A stretch of DNA of 64,000 nt from JAWKXU01 sp964468045 (lineage in GTDB: Bacteria; Pseudomonadota; Alphaproteobacteria; Sphingomonadales; Sphingomonadaceae), in assembly GCA_964468045.1 (NCBI GenBank), contig CAYXTO010000005.1:124001-188000 (forward strand), written 5' to 3'. This document shows positions 1-8,102 of the stretch, piece after piece. Positions within the stretch are counted from its first letter, which is position 1; the number at the start of each line of letters is the position of its first letter. Below the pieces are notes generated by a model. The model searched no databases and had not been told where the DNA came from. It saw only the letters and a program-made list of their open reading frames with translations. The position numbers were made by a program, and so were the translations under genes.

Positions 1-930
1 GGCGGCGTTGCACAGGCCATAAGTGCCGGGATAGCCGCCGTCGTCGAAGTCGGGATGTGTGAAGATGTCGCGCAGGTCGGTGTTGGCCAGAAGCGGCGCC
101 AGCGGCGCACTGGCGGGCGTGTCGTTGAAGTCGCCGATGATCGCGATGTGCTTTTCGCCATTGTCGGTCATTTCCCTATAGATCGCGGCGATCCGCTCGG
201 CCTGCGCCTTGCGCTTCGCATTGGCCGTGGCGGTGCCGCCATACCCCTTGCTCTTGAGGTGATTGACGAGGACCGACAGGCGGGCACCCGAAGGCGTGGT
301 CACCTCGAACGCGGGGCAGTCGCGCGAGAAGATGGGGGCGCCGTTCGCCAGGCGATCATCGACGCGGCTGCGCATCGTGCCGATCGGAAACCCTTCCCTG
401 CTCATCAGGCCGACATCAATGCCGCGCTCGTCATTGCCGTCGATCAGCATGACATGGCGGAACGGTGTGCCGCCAAGCGCGGGCAGAATCTCGGTGTTGA
501 ACGCGGCAAGCACCGGGCGGCTCTCGGCCTCGACCACGCCCAGCACGTCGGCACCGAGGTCGATCATCACGCGCGCGGTGTTGCGCATGGCATGTTCGTT
601 GACCGGCTCGTCGCGCAGTTCCAAAGATCCCACCCAGTCCGCGCGGCCCTCCGCTTCGATCGTTAGGCCGCCGGTTGTGGGCCGGCGCAGCAACCCGCCG
701 CGATTGCGGCGCAGGAGGACGAACGGCCCGGTATCGGACTTCTCCAGACCAAGATCGCGCATCAACTCGGTCATGCGGGTCTTGTCGGCGGGGCTATAGT
801 GAATCTGGCCCAAAAGCCCGTTCAGCGCCGCGAACTTGTCGAGGACGGGACGCCCTTCTTCCCAACTGTCGAGGTTCATCGCCTTCGCGCGATCGAACAG
901 GTTTTCGACATTATAGACGGCCAGCTTCAT
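1..930 (-). CDS. Endonuclease/exonuclease/phosphatase (EEP) family protein, 3' end outside window
   Basis: The minus-strand frame starts at ATG 928-930 and is open for 310 codons to the left edge, so the C-terminus is missing. It begins MKLAVYNVENLFD, the classic EEP N-terminus with the metal/substrate Asn. Later it carries NHLKSKG and GDFNDTP, the catalytic His-Lys and Asp-x-Asn motifs of DNase I-like phosphodiesterases. The family cleaves phosphodiesters in nucleic acids or small molecules with a divalent metal. No signal peptide is seen, so it is probably cytoplasmic. The substrate cannot be inferred. The next gene upstream on the same strand ends 89 bp away, so co-transcription with the downstream block is possible but not shown. 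Confidence 0.85.
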   Translation of the reverse strand, partial: MKLAVYNVENLFDRAKAMNLDSWEEGRPVLDKFAALNGLLGQIHYSPADKTRMTELMRDLGLEKSDTGPFVLLRRNRGGLLRRPTTGGLTIEAEGRADWVGSLELRDEPVNEHAMRNTARVMIDLGADVLGVVEAESRPVLAAFNTEILPALGGTPFRHVMLIDGNDERGIDVGLMSREGFPIGTMRSRVDDRLANGAPIFSRDCPAFEVTTPSGARLSVLVNHLKSKGYGGTATANAKRKAQAERIAAIYREMTDNGEKHIAIIGDFNDTPASAPLAPLLANTDLRDIFTHPDFDDGGYPGTYGLCNAA

Positions 931-1019
931 CGCTATGTCTCCTCACTCAGGACGGTCTGCTCCAGAACTGTTGCGCGACCACGACGTGCGATGAAACAAA
1001 GCTGACGGCGCGCTTCCGA

Positions 1020-2039
1020 TCAGTCCTTTCGGAATCTGGGAGCCATCATGTCGCGGCCGCCCTCGCGAAAGTGGTTGAGCACACGCTTGTAAGCGCGCGT
1101 CACAGTTCTGTCGGCAGCTAACAGGCCGCGTGGTTCCACATAGAGACCGCGGCGATGGATCATCAACGCGCGCAACGGAAGCCAGCCTTCCTCGCCAAGG
1201 TTGCCGACAAGAGCGCGTCGCTGTGCATTGGTGACGATATCGACCAGTTCGAGTCCGGGCTCGATGCCGCTCGAGAACCGGAAACTCTCCGTGAACAGCC
1301 GGTGCAGGTCGATCCCGCTGGTGCTACGTAGCCCGCGCTTGCGGACCTCTTCAGCGAGATAGGCCGGCAGAACGTCCATCCGAAAGCGTTGGAAATGGGT
1401 GAAGTCCGCTTCGGCAAGGAAGGCGCCTGGCCTTTCGAGGGCAAGAGCCTGCAACCAGATGACGATTGTCTTGTGCCACCAGTCTTCCCAGTCGGTGATG
1501 CCTTTCGGCTGCTTCGCGTCAACGACCCAGTGAAATTCGGCGAGTTCCTTGGGATTGCGCTGTGCGTGGTAATTGACGATCTCCTCCATGACGTCGCGCA
1601 GAAGATCGATGGTGAGGACCATCTGCGCGTAGAGCGGGTCGGAGAATTGGGCCATTCGCCCTTGCAGATCGGCGATGGCTGCATGCAGTTCCGGCTTATG
1701 CTCTTCGGTGAGATTGGCGCCGAGGCTCTCGATCCGCTTCGCGCGGTGGGCGGCAATGTCGGCGGCCTCATGGTCGGCCATATCGATCATCGCGGCATGG
1801 AAGATGGCGCCGTTGCGTCGCAGGAGTTCGACAACGCTCGCGACCTGCGCCTCGGATAGTCCGCTGCCTTTGACCTCACCCGACGTGTTCTTCGGAAGCT
1901 TTGCGCGCAGACGCTCATACTTCTGAAAGATCCGCGGGAGACGCGCGGTCTCAAAGGTCAGCGCGCCGATGACGGACACGGCAGAGTCCTCGCCCCCGGT
2001 TCCGCTGAAGTTTCCCGATTCATCTATGAAGATGTGCAT
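1020..2039 (-). CDS. DUF3800 domain protein (RNase H-like fold), last gene of a three-gene operon
   Basis: This 339-residue protein begins MHIFIDESGNF. The Asp-Glu-Ser-Gly at residues 6-9 is the DUF3800 hallmark, and a second conserved Asp lies in LELVDIVTNAQRR near the C-terminus. The family is predicted to adopt an RNase H/transposase-like fold with these acidic residues in the active site, and members recur in mobile and defence regions; activity here is inferred. The start lies only 3 bp past the stop of the upstream gene, which implies one transcript with the two genes upstream. No signal peptide or membrane segment is visible. Start choice is firm because it sits directly against the family motif. 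Confidence 0.85.
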   Translation of the reverse strand: MHIFIDESGNFSGTGGEDSAVSVIGALTFETARLPRIFQKYERLRAKLPKNTSGEVKGSGLSEAQVASVVELLRRNGAIFHAAMIDMADHEAADIAAHRAKRIESLGANLTEEHKPELHAAIADLQGRMAQFSDPLYAQMVLTIDLLRDVMEEIVNYHAQRNPKELAEFHWVVDAKQPKGITDWEDWWHKTIVIWLQALALERPGAFLAEADFTHFQRFRMDVLPAYLAEEVRKRGLRSTSGIDLHRLFTESFRFSSGIEPGLELVDIVTNAQRRALVGNLGEEGWLPLRALMIHRRGLYVEPRGLLAADRTVTRAYKRVLNHFREGGRDMMAPRFRKD

Positions 2040-2042
2040 TGC

Positions 2043-2774
2043 TCAATCGCTTTGGTCAGCGGCGCGGGGCGGTTCGGCGCTGCTCACGTTCTTCGTTGCT
2101 TTCTGGCGCAGGCGCCATTCGTGGGCGCGGTCGAGCCTGCCGTCGATCCATTCCGCCAGCATCTCGACCTCGCTCATGGCGGTTTCCAGCGCCGCCGCGC
2201 TTATCTTGATCGTGGGCATCAGGAATGAAGCGAGCGAGCCGGTTTCGGTGGTTGCCGCCGACATTTCCGTCTCGTCGATGAAGAAGGGCCGCGGGTGTTT
2301 GGCGATGGTCGCCTTGTCGTGCGTGACCGTGAACGAGGTCAGGTCCTCGCCGTGCTGTCCGCGATTTCGGGCGAGAACGATCTGCTCGATCAGAGCGCGG
2401 TCGGCCGGGCAGTCACTCCAGTCCGTATCGAGAATTTCACCGAGCGCCTCGAAATAGGCCGGTACGAAGCCGCCCTTTTGCTTCTTGTTCTGGAAGGAAA
2501 AGCCGATCACCCGGCTCGCCAGCGTATTGAAGTATAGTTTGAGCGTATCGGACAGCATCGAGATGCAGGCCAGGCCGAGAACCTCAAGGCCAGTGTCTGC
2601 ATCGAGCCATTCGACAAGAAAGGCGGGTTCGCCGTCTTCGCTGTAAGGCGGATTGTCGAAGGGCGGCAGCGCGTTGTCGATCTGGTGCTTCATCTCGACG
2701 AAGCCCCTCGCGCCCTCGTCGTAGAAAAACCGGATGAAGACCGTGCGGCTCTTGAGGAAGGCGAGTGCGTCCAT
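2043..2774 (-). CDS. Unknown protein with HEPN-type RNxxxH motif, middle gene of the operon
   Basis: A 243-residue, apparently mostly helical protein that I cannot place in a named family. Its most telling feature is ARNRGQHGED, with R136-N-R-G-Q-H141. This matches the Rx4H motif, with the usual Asn after Arg, that forms the active site of HEPN ribonucleases. HEPN proteins act in toxin-antitoxin, abortive-infection and CRISPR effectors. The surrounding helices (GLEVLGLACISMLSDTL upstream) fit a HEPN bundle, but the assignment rests on the motif only. The gene lies 18 bp after the AlbA_2 gene and 3 bp before the DUF3800 gene. The C-terminal ~30 residues are charged and probably disordered. Confidence 0.6.
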   Translation of the reverse strand: MDALAFLKSRTVFIRFFYDEGARGFVEMKHQIDNALPPFDNPPYSEDGEPAFLVEWLDADTGLEVLGLACISMLSDTLKLYFNTLASRVIGFSFQNKKQKGGFVPAYFEALGEILDTDWSDCPADRALIEQIVLARNRGQHGEDLTSFTVTHDKATIAKHPRPFFIDETEMSAATTETGSLASFLMPTIKISAAALETAMSEVEMLAEWIDGRLDRAHEWRLRQKATKNVSSAEPPRAADQSD

Positions 2775-2792
2775 GTCGCTGCCGATCGGAGA

Positions 2793-3911
2793 TTAGAGCT
2801 TGGGTGGCTGATCGACGCCGAACAGGCGCCAGAAGCCGTTGACGAGGGGCTGCGTGGCCTCATCCGCCATCGCGTCATCGACAATTTCGCCAAGATAGGC
2901 GGTGTCCTGCCATACCGGACCGACCGGATAACCGTCCCCAATGATCATGCCATAGTCCTTGATCCCGGTGAGTGTCACCATGACGATCCACGGGCCTTCG
3001 ATCCCATAGTGACGCAGCCGCGCGATGGTGCTGCGGACAGCGCCCGGCAGGTGATCGACGACAGATTTTGGCCAGATGATCTTCTTGCCATTGGCTTCAC
3101 GGCCGATCGTCCAGGCCAGATCGACGTAGCCGAGACGGTGATTGACCGCCCAGGAACTGGCACCCTGGCCTTCATCGACATCGACAAGGACGATCAATCC
3201 CTCGAGACCTACGAGGAAATGGATGCCGCCCATCGCGCCTGGCGGCAGCACGGCATAATCCTGGGACACAGGAATGTCTCGTGCTTCGCGGAGCACGGAG
3301 AGCGGGGCGACGGTCAGGATCAAGGTTGGTCGATCGACGATCCGTATCGGCATGTCCTTGCCCGATATTGCCTCGACGGCCTTGTGGTGAAGGTCGCGGA
3401 TTCGATTGGGAAAGTCCTGAGAGGCTGCGAATGCCTGGCGGATTTCTGCCGTGCTCATCTCGTGATTGCTCCGGTTTGCGCGTCTGAAGAAACGGCTGCT
3501 CCTGTCATGCGCGACCCTGTGCGGCGCAATCAGGCTTGCGCCGACCCGCATGACGAGGACAACACGGCCATCGGGCTTTGCCAGTTCGCGGACCGTGAAT
3601 TGCGGCACGCGGGGATCGACGAGCGCCCGCAACTGATCATCAACCCTGCGCAGCTCCTGATCGAGTCCGGCCCGGTCGATACCTATGACTTCCGCCGCGA
3701 CCCCATTATTGTCTTCGCGCACACCGATAACGATGTCGCCGCCATCGGTGTTGGCGAAGGCCGTCACGTCGGCAAGAAAATCGCGAACGCCCTTGTGATC
3801 AGCCGCCGGGAACGCTTCCTTGAAATCGAGCGTCCTGCTTTCGCTTCGCTGATATGTGACGAGCGCTTCGATATGCTCGAGCGTGATTTGGTCCAGAGGG
3901 TGTTCGATCAT
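2793..3911 (-). CDS. AlbA_2 (Schlafen-like) domain protein, first gene of the operon
   Basis: A 372-residue protein. Residues ~20-75 contain SESRTLDFKEAF followed by FLADVTAFANTDGGDIVIGV. This is the AlbA_2 (Schlafen-type) signature: a conserved acidic/Lys pair, then the N-T-D-G-G-x-hydrophobic-G-V strand-turn. AlbA_2 domains are found in Schlafen nucleases and in bacterial HTH or ATP-binding proteins, where they bind or cleave nucleic acid. The C-terminal ~200 residues match no domain I recognise and may sense or bind a partner. It is first in a three-gene run on the same strand with very small gaps. There is no signal peptide, so it is cytosolic. Confidence 0.75.
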   Translation of the reverse strand: MIEHPLDQITLEHIEALVTYQRSESRTLDFKEAFPAADHKGVRDFLADVTAFANTDGGDIVIGVREDNNGVAAEVIGIDRAGLDQELRRVDDQLRALVDPRVPQFTVRELAKPDGRVVLVMRVGASLIAPHRVAHDRSSRFFRRANRSNHEMSTAEIRQAFAASQDFPNRIRDLHHKAVEAISGKDMPIRIVDRPTLILTVAPLSVLREARDIPVSQDYAVLPPGAMGGIHFLVGLEGLIVLVDVDEGQGASSWAVNHRLGYVDLAWTIGREANGKKIIWPKSVVDHLPGAVRSTIARLRHYGIEGPWIVMVTLTGIKDYGMIIGDGYPVGPVWQDTAYLGEIVDDAMADEATQPLVNGFWRLFGVDQPPKL

Positions 3912-4038
3912 GGCGCCCTCTAACAGCCTTTCGCTTTCAAATCAGTTTCCGCCGTGCTGCTTCAGGCCCCGTTGGGCCTCGTGGGGAGAGCGACGAGATT
4001 GACTCTGTACGCATGCACCCGGTGTAGCCACGATCGCA

Positions 4039-4527
4039 CTACGGACACTTGAGACGCCCATACCGCTCCACGGCGTGGCCTGCCTTCACCTGCGCGCAGG
4101 CAAGGTCGACGCTTTCAGACCAGCATTGCAGGATAGCGCGGCCATAGTGGTCGGTCTCGATGCGCCTGCACCGAACATCGCCTGCCGCAACCAGTCCCCG
4201 AAGATGGTCACGACTGGCGATCGGGTCACCGGGTGTGCAACTTCGACCGGGACGGCAGGCACCCGGCATTTCCGGAGCATCGATACCGGCGAGGCGCCCC
4301 CGACCTGTCTCGGAACAGCGGATGTTGTCGCCATCATGGATATAGGGCGTGGTGCAGGCAAACGTGTCTGGATCGTCAGGCTTCGCCGCCGGTGGTCCGC
4401 CATCCCAGAACCAGACCGCGCCAAAGGCGCTTGCCGACATTATGGCGGTAACGGACCAAAACGCCTTGTCGCTCAGGCGTGTGTGCTGGGAGGATCGCGG
4501 TTGCCAGCTTTTTTGATTTCTTCTCAT
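4039..4527 (-). CDS. Membrane-anchored staphylococcal-nuclease-like (thermonuclease family) protein
   Basis: The start MRRNQKSW is chosen at 4525-4527 because that ATG overlaps the TGA of the upstream gene (ATGA); the frame stays open further upstream, but that part is shadow sequence. The 162-residue product has one hydrophobic segment (FWSVTAIMSASAFGAVWFW, about residues 23-41), then a short linker and an SNase fold: HDGDNIRC, RLAGIDAPEMPG and DHYGRAILQC. In SNases the GD, the R of RLxGIDAPE and a later Arg/Glu cluster make up the Ca-dependent active site. Likely a periplasmic or membrane-tethered nuclease. Several Cys in the C-terminal half suggest disulfides. Confidence 0.75.
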   Translation of the reverse strand: MRRNQKSWQPRSSQHTRLSDKAFWSVTAIMSASAFGAVWFWDGGPPAAKPDDPDTFACTTPYIHDGDNIRCSETGRGRLAGIDAPEMPGACRPGRSCTPGDPIASRDHLRGLVAAGDVRCRRIETDHYGRAILQCWSESVDLACAQVKAGHAVERYGRLKCP

Positions 4528-5036
4528 CGGGGGAGCCGGGCCAATGGTGGCTCCACCACTTGCGCCATAGCCATATGGGAGACGAGCAGATGCGAAGCGC
4601 AAACCGGGCAATCGCTGCTGCCGAACCCCGCGAGCGGGTGGCTGAACCCTGCGAGCCGTCCCAGGCGAGTCACGATGTCGCACTCGCTGCCGCCGGGAAT
4701 AGCGAATCCGCATAATCGAACCGCCGACAGAGTCAGACGATCGACATGCCAATGAGGCTTCTTCTCGCGCCGGAAGTGGCGCTGCAACCGGGCGCGGATA
4801 CCGCCCGGACCGCGCGCGCTGCCCGCATAAACATAGTAACCGGGCGAGAAAGAATGCGCCGTGCCGCGCAGCGCGAACGCGACGGGATCGTATAGCATGA
4901 TCGCAAGCGCATAGGCGCCCGTCGCATCCGGGCCGTCTGCATTCGTCTCCGGGGCGAGCATGACCGCGGTAGGAAAGGCATCGCCGATGGCGGCTAGAAA
5001 GGTGGCTTTATCGTGCATCCAGTTCTGTATGCACAT
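4524..5036 (-). CDS. GIY-YIG/DUF123 family nuclease-like protein
   Basis: A 170-residue protein whose core reads GYYVYAGSARGPGGIRARLQ and then HFRREKKPHWHVDRLT. This is the DUF123 branch of the GIY-YIG superfamily: the Y-V-Y-A-G replaces GIY-YIG and is followed by Arg and the conserved KPHWHxD. C-terminal CDIV and DCPVCASHL carry further Cys. The ATG at 5034-5036 is chosen for a GGAG four bases upstream; a GTG four codons earlier is possible. Its TGA overlaps the ATG of the SNase-like gene, so the two are translationally coupled. Function within the family is poorly known; DNA cleavage is inferred from fold only. Confidence 0.75.
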   Translation of the reverse strand: MCIQNWMHDKATFLAAIGDAFPTAVMLAPETNADGPDATGAYALAIMLYDPVAFALRGTAHSFSPGYYVYAGSARGPGGIRARLQRHFRREKKPHWHVDRLTLSAVRLCGFAIPGGSECDIVTRLGRLAGFSHPLAGFGSSDCPVCASHLLVSHMAMAQVVEPPLARLPR

Positions 5037-5176
5037 CCCGCTCCGCACAGAAAATGCAAGCCGGCAAGCCCCACCCCTGAATAAACAAGCGGCATAAACG
5101 GAGAAGTTGCCCGGACCAGGGTCACGGATGCGTCATCGACACAGGCGATGAAGGCCTCAGCTAAAGCGAGGATTTC

Positions 5177-6400
5177 ATGAGACTGTTCAGCCGCCGCCAG
5201 TTCGCTATTCTTCTTGGGGCTATCGGCTTTTTGGCCGCCGTACCCGCCATAGCCGAGACCTTCACGGTAGCGGTCGTCCCTGACACCCAGAATTATGCCG
5301 ACGCAACGCTCCCGCAACCACGCGGCGAGGAGACCTTTGCCCGGCAGATGCGCTATCTGGTCGAGACGCGTGAGGTGAAGAAGCTCGCCTTCGTCAGCTT
5401 CGTCGGCGACATCGTCCAGCATGGCGACGGCCAGTTTCGGCAGCAGATCGGCGGCGACGCCGAGAACCCGCAATTCCGCGGCTGGGACAGCCGCGCGGAG
5501 TGGGACATCGCGAACCGTGCGATCTCGATCCTCTCGCGCACGGCGATTCCGTTCGGCATGTCGCCGGGCAACCACGACTACGACAATTATAGCTGGTAGG
5601 CGGACGACGATGGACCGGGTGCCGGTCGTCCCCTGTCCGGTGGGAGAGTGTGGAACCTCTATTTCGGACCGCAATCCCGCCATTTCGTGGGGAGGTCATG
5701 GTATGGCGGTGCGTTCAATCAGGGTCTGAACAGCTATCAGACCTTCACCGGCGCCGGGCAGCGGTTCCTGCATCTTTCGCTGGAAATGCAGCCGACGCCT
5801 TCCGCGCTCGCTTGGGCTCAGGGCATCATCGACGCCAATCCCGGCGTGCCGACGATCGTCACCACCCATGAATGGCTGCGCCCCGCGCTTGCCGGCGGGA
5901 CCGAACGCTCGAACGGCTATGCGGCCTATTTCGAAGGCACAGACCATCTCCCGCCCGACGCTGTCTGGGATCGCTTCATTCGCCGGAACGCGCAGATCTT
6001 CCTCATTCTGTCAGGCCATAACTGGACACCAACCAAGGATGGCGTGTCACAGGGTGAGAATCTGCGGATCGACAAGAACGATGCCGGCCATCCTGTTTAT
6101 CAGGTGCTTCAGGACTATCAGGGTAACACAATCGGCCCCGAGGGCACGCCCGGTTCAGCCAATGGCGGCGCCGGTTGGCTGCGCTTCATGGAATTCGACA
6201 CCGAACGCCGCAAAATTCACTTTTATACCTATTCACCGCTGCTTGGCCGATACGCCGGGCGTAACGGCGAGCAGACGTTCGGAGCACCGGCACGCTATTC
6301 GGATTTCGAACTGGATTTTCCGCCCCAGCTCCATCGGCAACCTTGTCCCCTCAGCCGCTGCGTAACTCTGACACCAGTGCTGCTCTCGCCGATATGCTAG
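5177..6400 (+). pseudogene. Secreted metallophosphoesterase interrupted by an in-frame amber codon
   Basis: The first 140 codons encode a signal peptide (MRLFSRRQFAILLGAIGFL, cleavage after AIA) and calcineurin-fold metal motifs: VVPDTQNYAD, FVGDIVQHGD and GNHDYDN. TAG at 5597-5599 follows DNYSW. The same frame then stays open for a further 267 codons and supplies the remaining motifs, TTHEW and LSGHNW. The reading frame therefore needs only one base change, for example TAG to TAT/TAC (Tyr), to be a normal ~407-residue enzyme. Either a recent nonsense mutation or a base-call error. As written, the product would lose the C-terminal metal ligands and be inactive. Confidence 0.8.
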
Positions 6401-6747
6401 CCTGATCAAAAGAACTCAAAACCATCAAAATGATCATCGCCGAATCGGCATTGCTTGATCAATTTCAACATCGTCGCCGTGCATGGGAAGGCTATCGGGA
6501 GTCGAACCCATTACAAAAATGAAGGCGTGGGTATGTCTGCGGGTATAATTTCAAAACCACAATAGAATACATATATACATCTGATAGTTAGCCTGATACT
6601 TCGGTTCCGGCTCGGGCCTCCAGCCATGATAATCCTGCTTCACGGCAATTTGTCGCCTCGAAGTTTCCCCGCCGCACGCCGACAACAGCTCCGGATCACC
6701 CCCGTCCGGCAATGTCCGCTGGCAATCGGCATGCGGCGGTAGGGGCG
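6401..6747. other. Gene-free stretch between metallophosphoesterase and Hsp20
   Basis: No convincing coding frame on either strand. The middle (about 6510-6600) is markedly AT-rich compared with its surroundings. It includes a tRNA/tmRNA 3'-end-like block, annotated separately, and a G-rich direct-repeat-like stretch (gggtatgtctgcgggtat). The right part is ordinary GC-rich downstream sequence of the convergent hsp20 gene. The composition shift suggests a junction between accessory and core DNA. Confidence 0.5.
6484..6509 (-). other. tRNA/tmRNA 3'-end-like sequence, possible attachment-site remnant
   Basis: Read on the minus strand, it gives GGGTTCGACTCCCG, a T-arm consensus. Twelve bases follow and end in CCA exactly where a tRNA 3' terminus would lie (6484-6486). 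No matching 5' part of a tRNA exists nearby, and the outer T-stem pair is mismatched. Integrative elements commonly leave such 3'-end copies when they insert in tRNA or ssrA genes. Chance similarity cannot be excluded. Confidence 0.3.
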
Positions 6748-7242
6748 CTATTTGTTGCCGCCGATGGGAATCGGCTTCGGCTTCTTCTCGGCCGAGGCCA
6801 GGCGGGGAACCACGACCTTGAGAAGCCCCTTGTCGAGATGGGCGCTGGCCTTGTCCGCATCAGCCTCGAAAGGCAGCGCAAGACGCCGGAGGAACGTGCC
6901 CTGGCTGCGCTCGACGAGATGGTATTGCTTCTTCTCGTCCTTCTCCTCGCGCTCGGACTTGTGCTCCGCCTTTATGGTCAGCACGCCATCGTGGATGTCG
7001 AGCGAAACATCCTTCTCATCGAAACCCGGCAATTCCGCGGTCAATTCAAGGCCTTCGTCCGTTTCAGCCACATCTACCTTGGGGATGATGAAGCCGCCCT
7101 TGTCGCTGGAAAGCGCTGTCGGGAGACCACGCCCGAAATCCTCGAGCAGCCGGTCCATTTCCTGACGGAAACCCGAGAAGGGATCATAGCCGCTTCGCGC
7201 CAGCGTGCGGCCAAATGGGATAAGAGAACGAAATTCAGCCAT
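6748..7242 (-). CDS. Hsp20/alpha-crystallin small heat-shock protein
   Basis: A 164-residue small heat-shock chaperone that binds unfolding proteins ATP-independently in the cytoplasm. The N-terminal arm FGRTLARSGYDPFSGF is followed by the alpha-crystallin domain (about residues 52-145): PKVDVAETDEGLEL, LPGFDEKDVSLDI, GVLTIKAEHK and the strand FLRRLALPFEAD. The C-terminal tail has PKPIPIGG, a variant of the I-x-I oligomerisation motif. The start at 7242 has a strong AAAGGAG Shine-Dalgarno. Typical length for the class A family. It stands alone, with a ~180 bp upstream region in which I could not identify a ROSE thermosensor with confidence. Confidence 0.93.
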   Translation of the reverse strand: MAEFRSLIPFGRTLARSGYDPFSGFRQEMDRLLEDFGRGLPTALSSDKGGFIIPKVDVAETDEGLELTAELPGFDEKDVSLDIHDGVLTIKAEHKSEREEKDEKKQYHLVERSQGTFLRRLALPFEADADKASAHLDKGLLKVVVPRLASAEKKPKPIPIGGNK

Positions 7243-7422
7243 CGCTTTTCTCCTTTCTCACTATGCTGCGCATCTGCTCCCGCTTCGGAGGGAATGCATT
7301 GATGGCAATCAAACAGCCCCTGCATCGCAAGTCAGTCGGTCGCTCTTGCCGCTTGCTCTCCTGCACGGTTGTTTCGCCGATCCTGAATTTGGGAGCGCCC
7401 TGGGCCGAATCAAGCCATCGGA

Positions 7423-7656
7423 TCATCCGAAAGTCGTCGGGTTGCTATCGGCATCCAGGGAGCGCAGGGCGGCCAGCACTTCCGCAACGGGTATGGGGTG
7501 ATCAAAGCCCGGCGGCTGCCTGAGAGCAGGATGATCGCTCACGGCAACGCGGTCGGAAGCCCAGGACGCGAGGATCGCGCGTTTCACTTCCGGCTCCATC
7601 TGGGGGTGATTGGCAACGGCGAAGGGGTGAAGAATGCGGGAGACTGGTTGCGACAT
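7423..7656 (-). CDS. Small hypothetical protein (77 aa)
   Basis: A 77-residue protein with no recognised domain, starting MSQPVSRILHPFAVANHP. The start is preceded by GGAGGATATC, a good ribosome site, and the sequence has a protein-like composition rather than shadow bias. It has a His/Pro-rich N-terminal half and a short acidic C-terminal helix (VAEVLAALRSLDAD). It is soluble, with no signal peptide. It lies between hsp20 and the DUF465 gene on the same strand, a stress-associated setting, but no role can be assigned. Confidence 0.65.
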   Translation of the reverse strand: MSQPVSRILHPFAVANHPQMEPEVKRAILASWASDRVAVSDHPALRQPPGFDHPIPVAEVLAALRSLDADSNPTTFG

Positions 7657-7733
7657 GATATCCTCCTTTCTCTGTCGCTTTGGGGATGATCGGCCCTCGA
7701 GATTGGCGGGGCGGTAAACGCCCCGCCGCCAAG

Positions 7734-7922
7734 TCAGGCCGCCTGTTCGACCTGCCTGCTTGCCTTCTCTGCCTGTGCGATCTGGTCTTTCACCGCCAGC
7801 TTGAGCTTTTTCAGCCTGGCTATCTGGATTTGATCGGGAAGCACTCTGCCCGCTTCCTTCGCGAGATCGCCTTCGAGGCGCGCATGTTCGCGATACAGAT
7901 AGTTCAGAAGGTGGTCAGACAT
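7734..7922 (-). CDS. YdcH/DUF465 family small helical protein
   Basis: A 62-residue protein reading HLLNYLYREHARLEGDLAKE then IARLKKLKLAVKDQIAQ. This is the DUF465 pattern: a short N-terminal helix, His, then a Leu-Lys-x-x-K-L-x-x-K-D-x-I second helix. Members form antiparallel helical hairpins and oligomerise; cellular function is unknown. The start has GGAG ten bases upstream. Length is normal for the family. It is the first of three small minus-strand genes running toward hsp20. Confidence 0.85.
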   Translation of the reverse strand: MSDHLLNYLYREHARLEGDLAKEAGRVLPDQIQIARLKKLKLAVKDQIAQAEKASRQVEQAA

Positions 7923-8102
7923 CGTCTACTCCATGCAAAAGTTGACCATGCAAATGCCTCCGGACATCCGGCAAGCGGAGTAGAATTAGTTTGTCCTTTG
8001 CCGGTTTCAAGAACCCTTGAATGCCGAGGACGAGGGAGCCGCCAGCTCCGCAATGTGCCCACCTTGTGGATATTTTCTCCGCGCCGGGCGAAGATGATCC
8101 GG

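Noticed and set aside
7243..7422. A possible ROSE thermosensor upstream of hsp20
   Set aside because: I could not find the anti-Shine-Dalgarno U(U/C)GCU pattern near the ribosome site.
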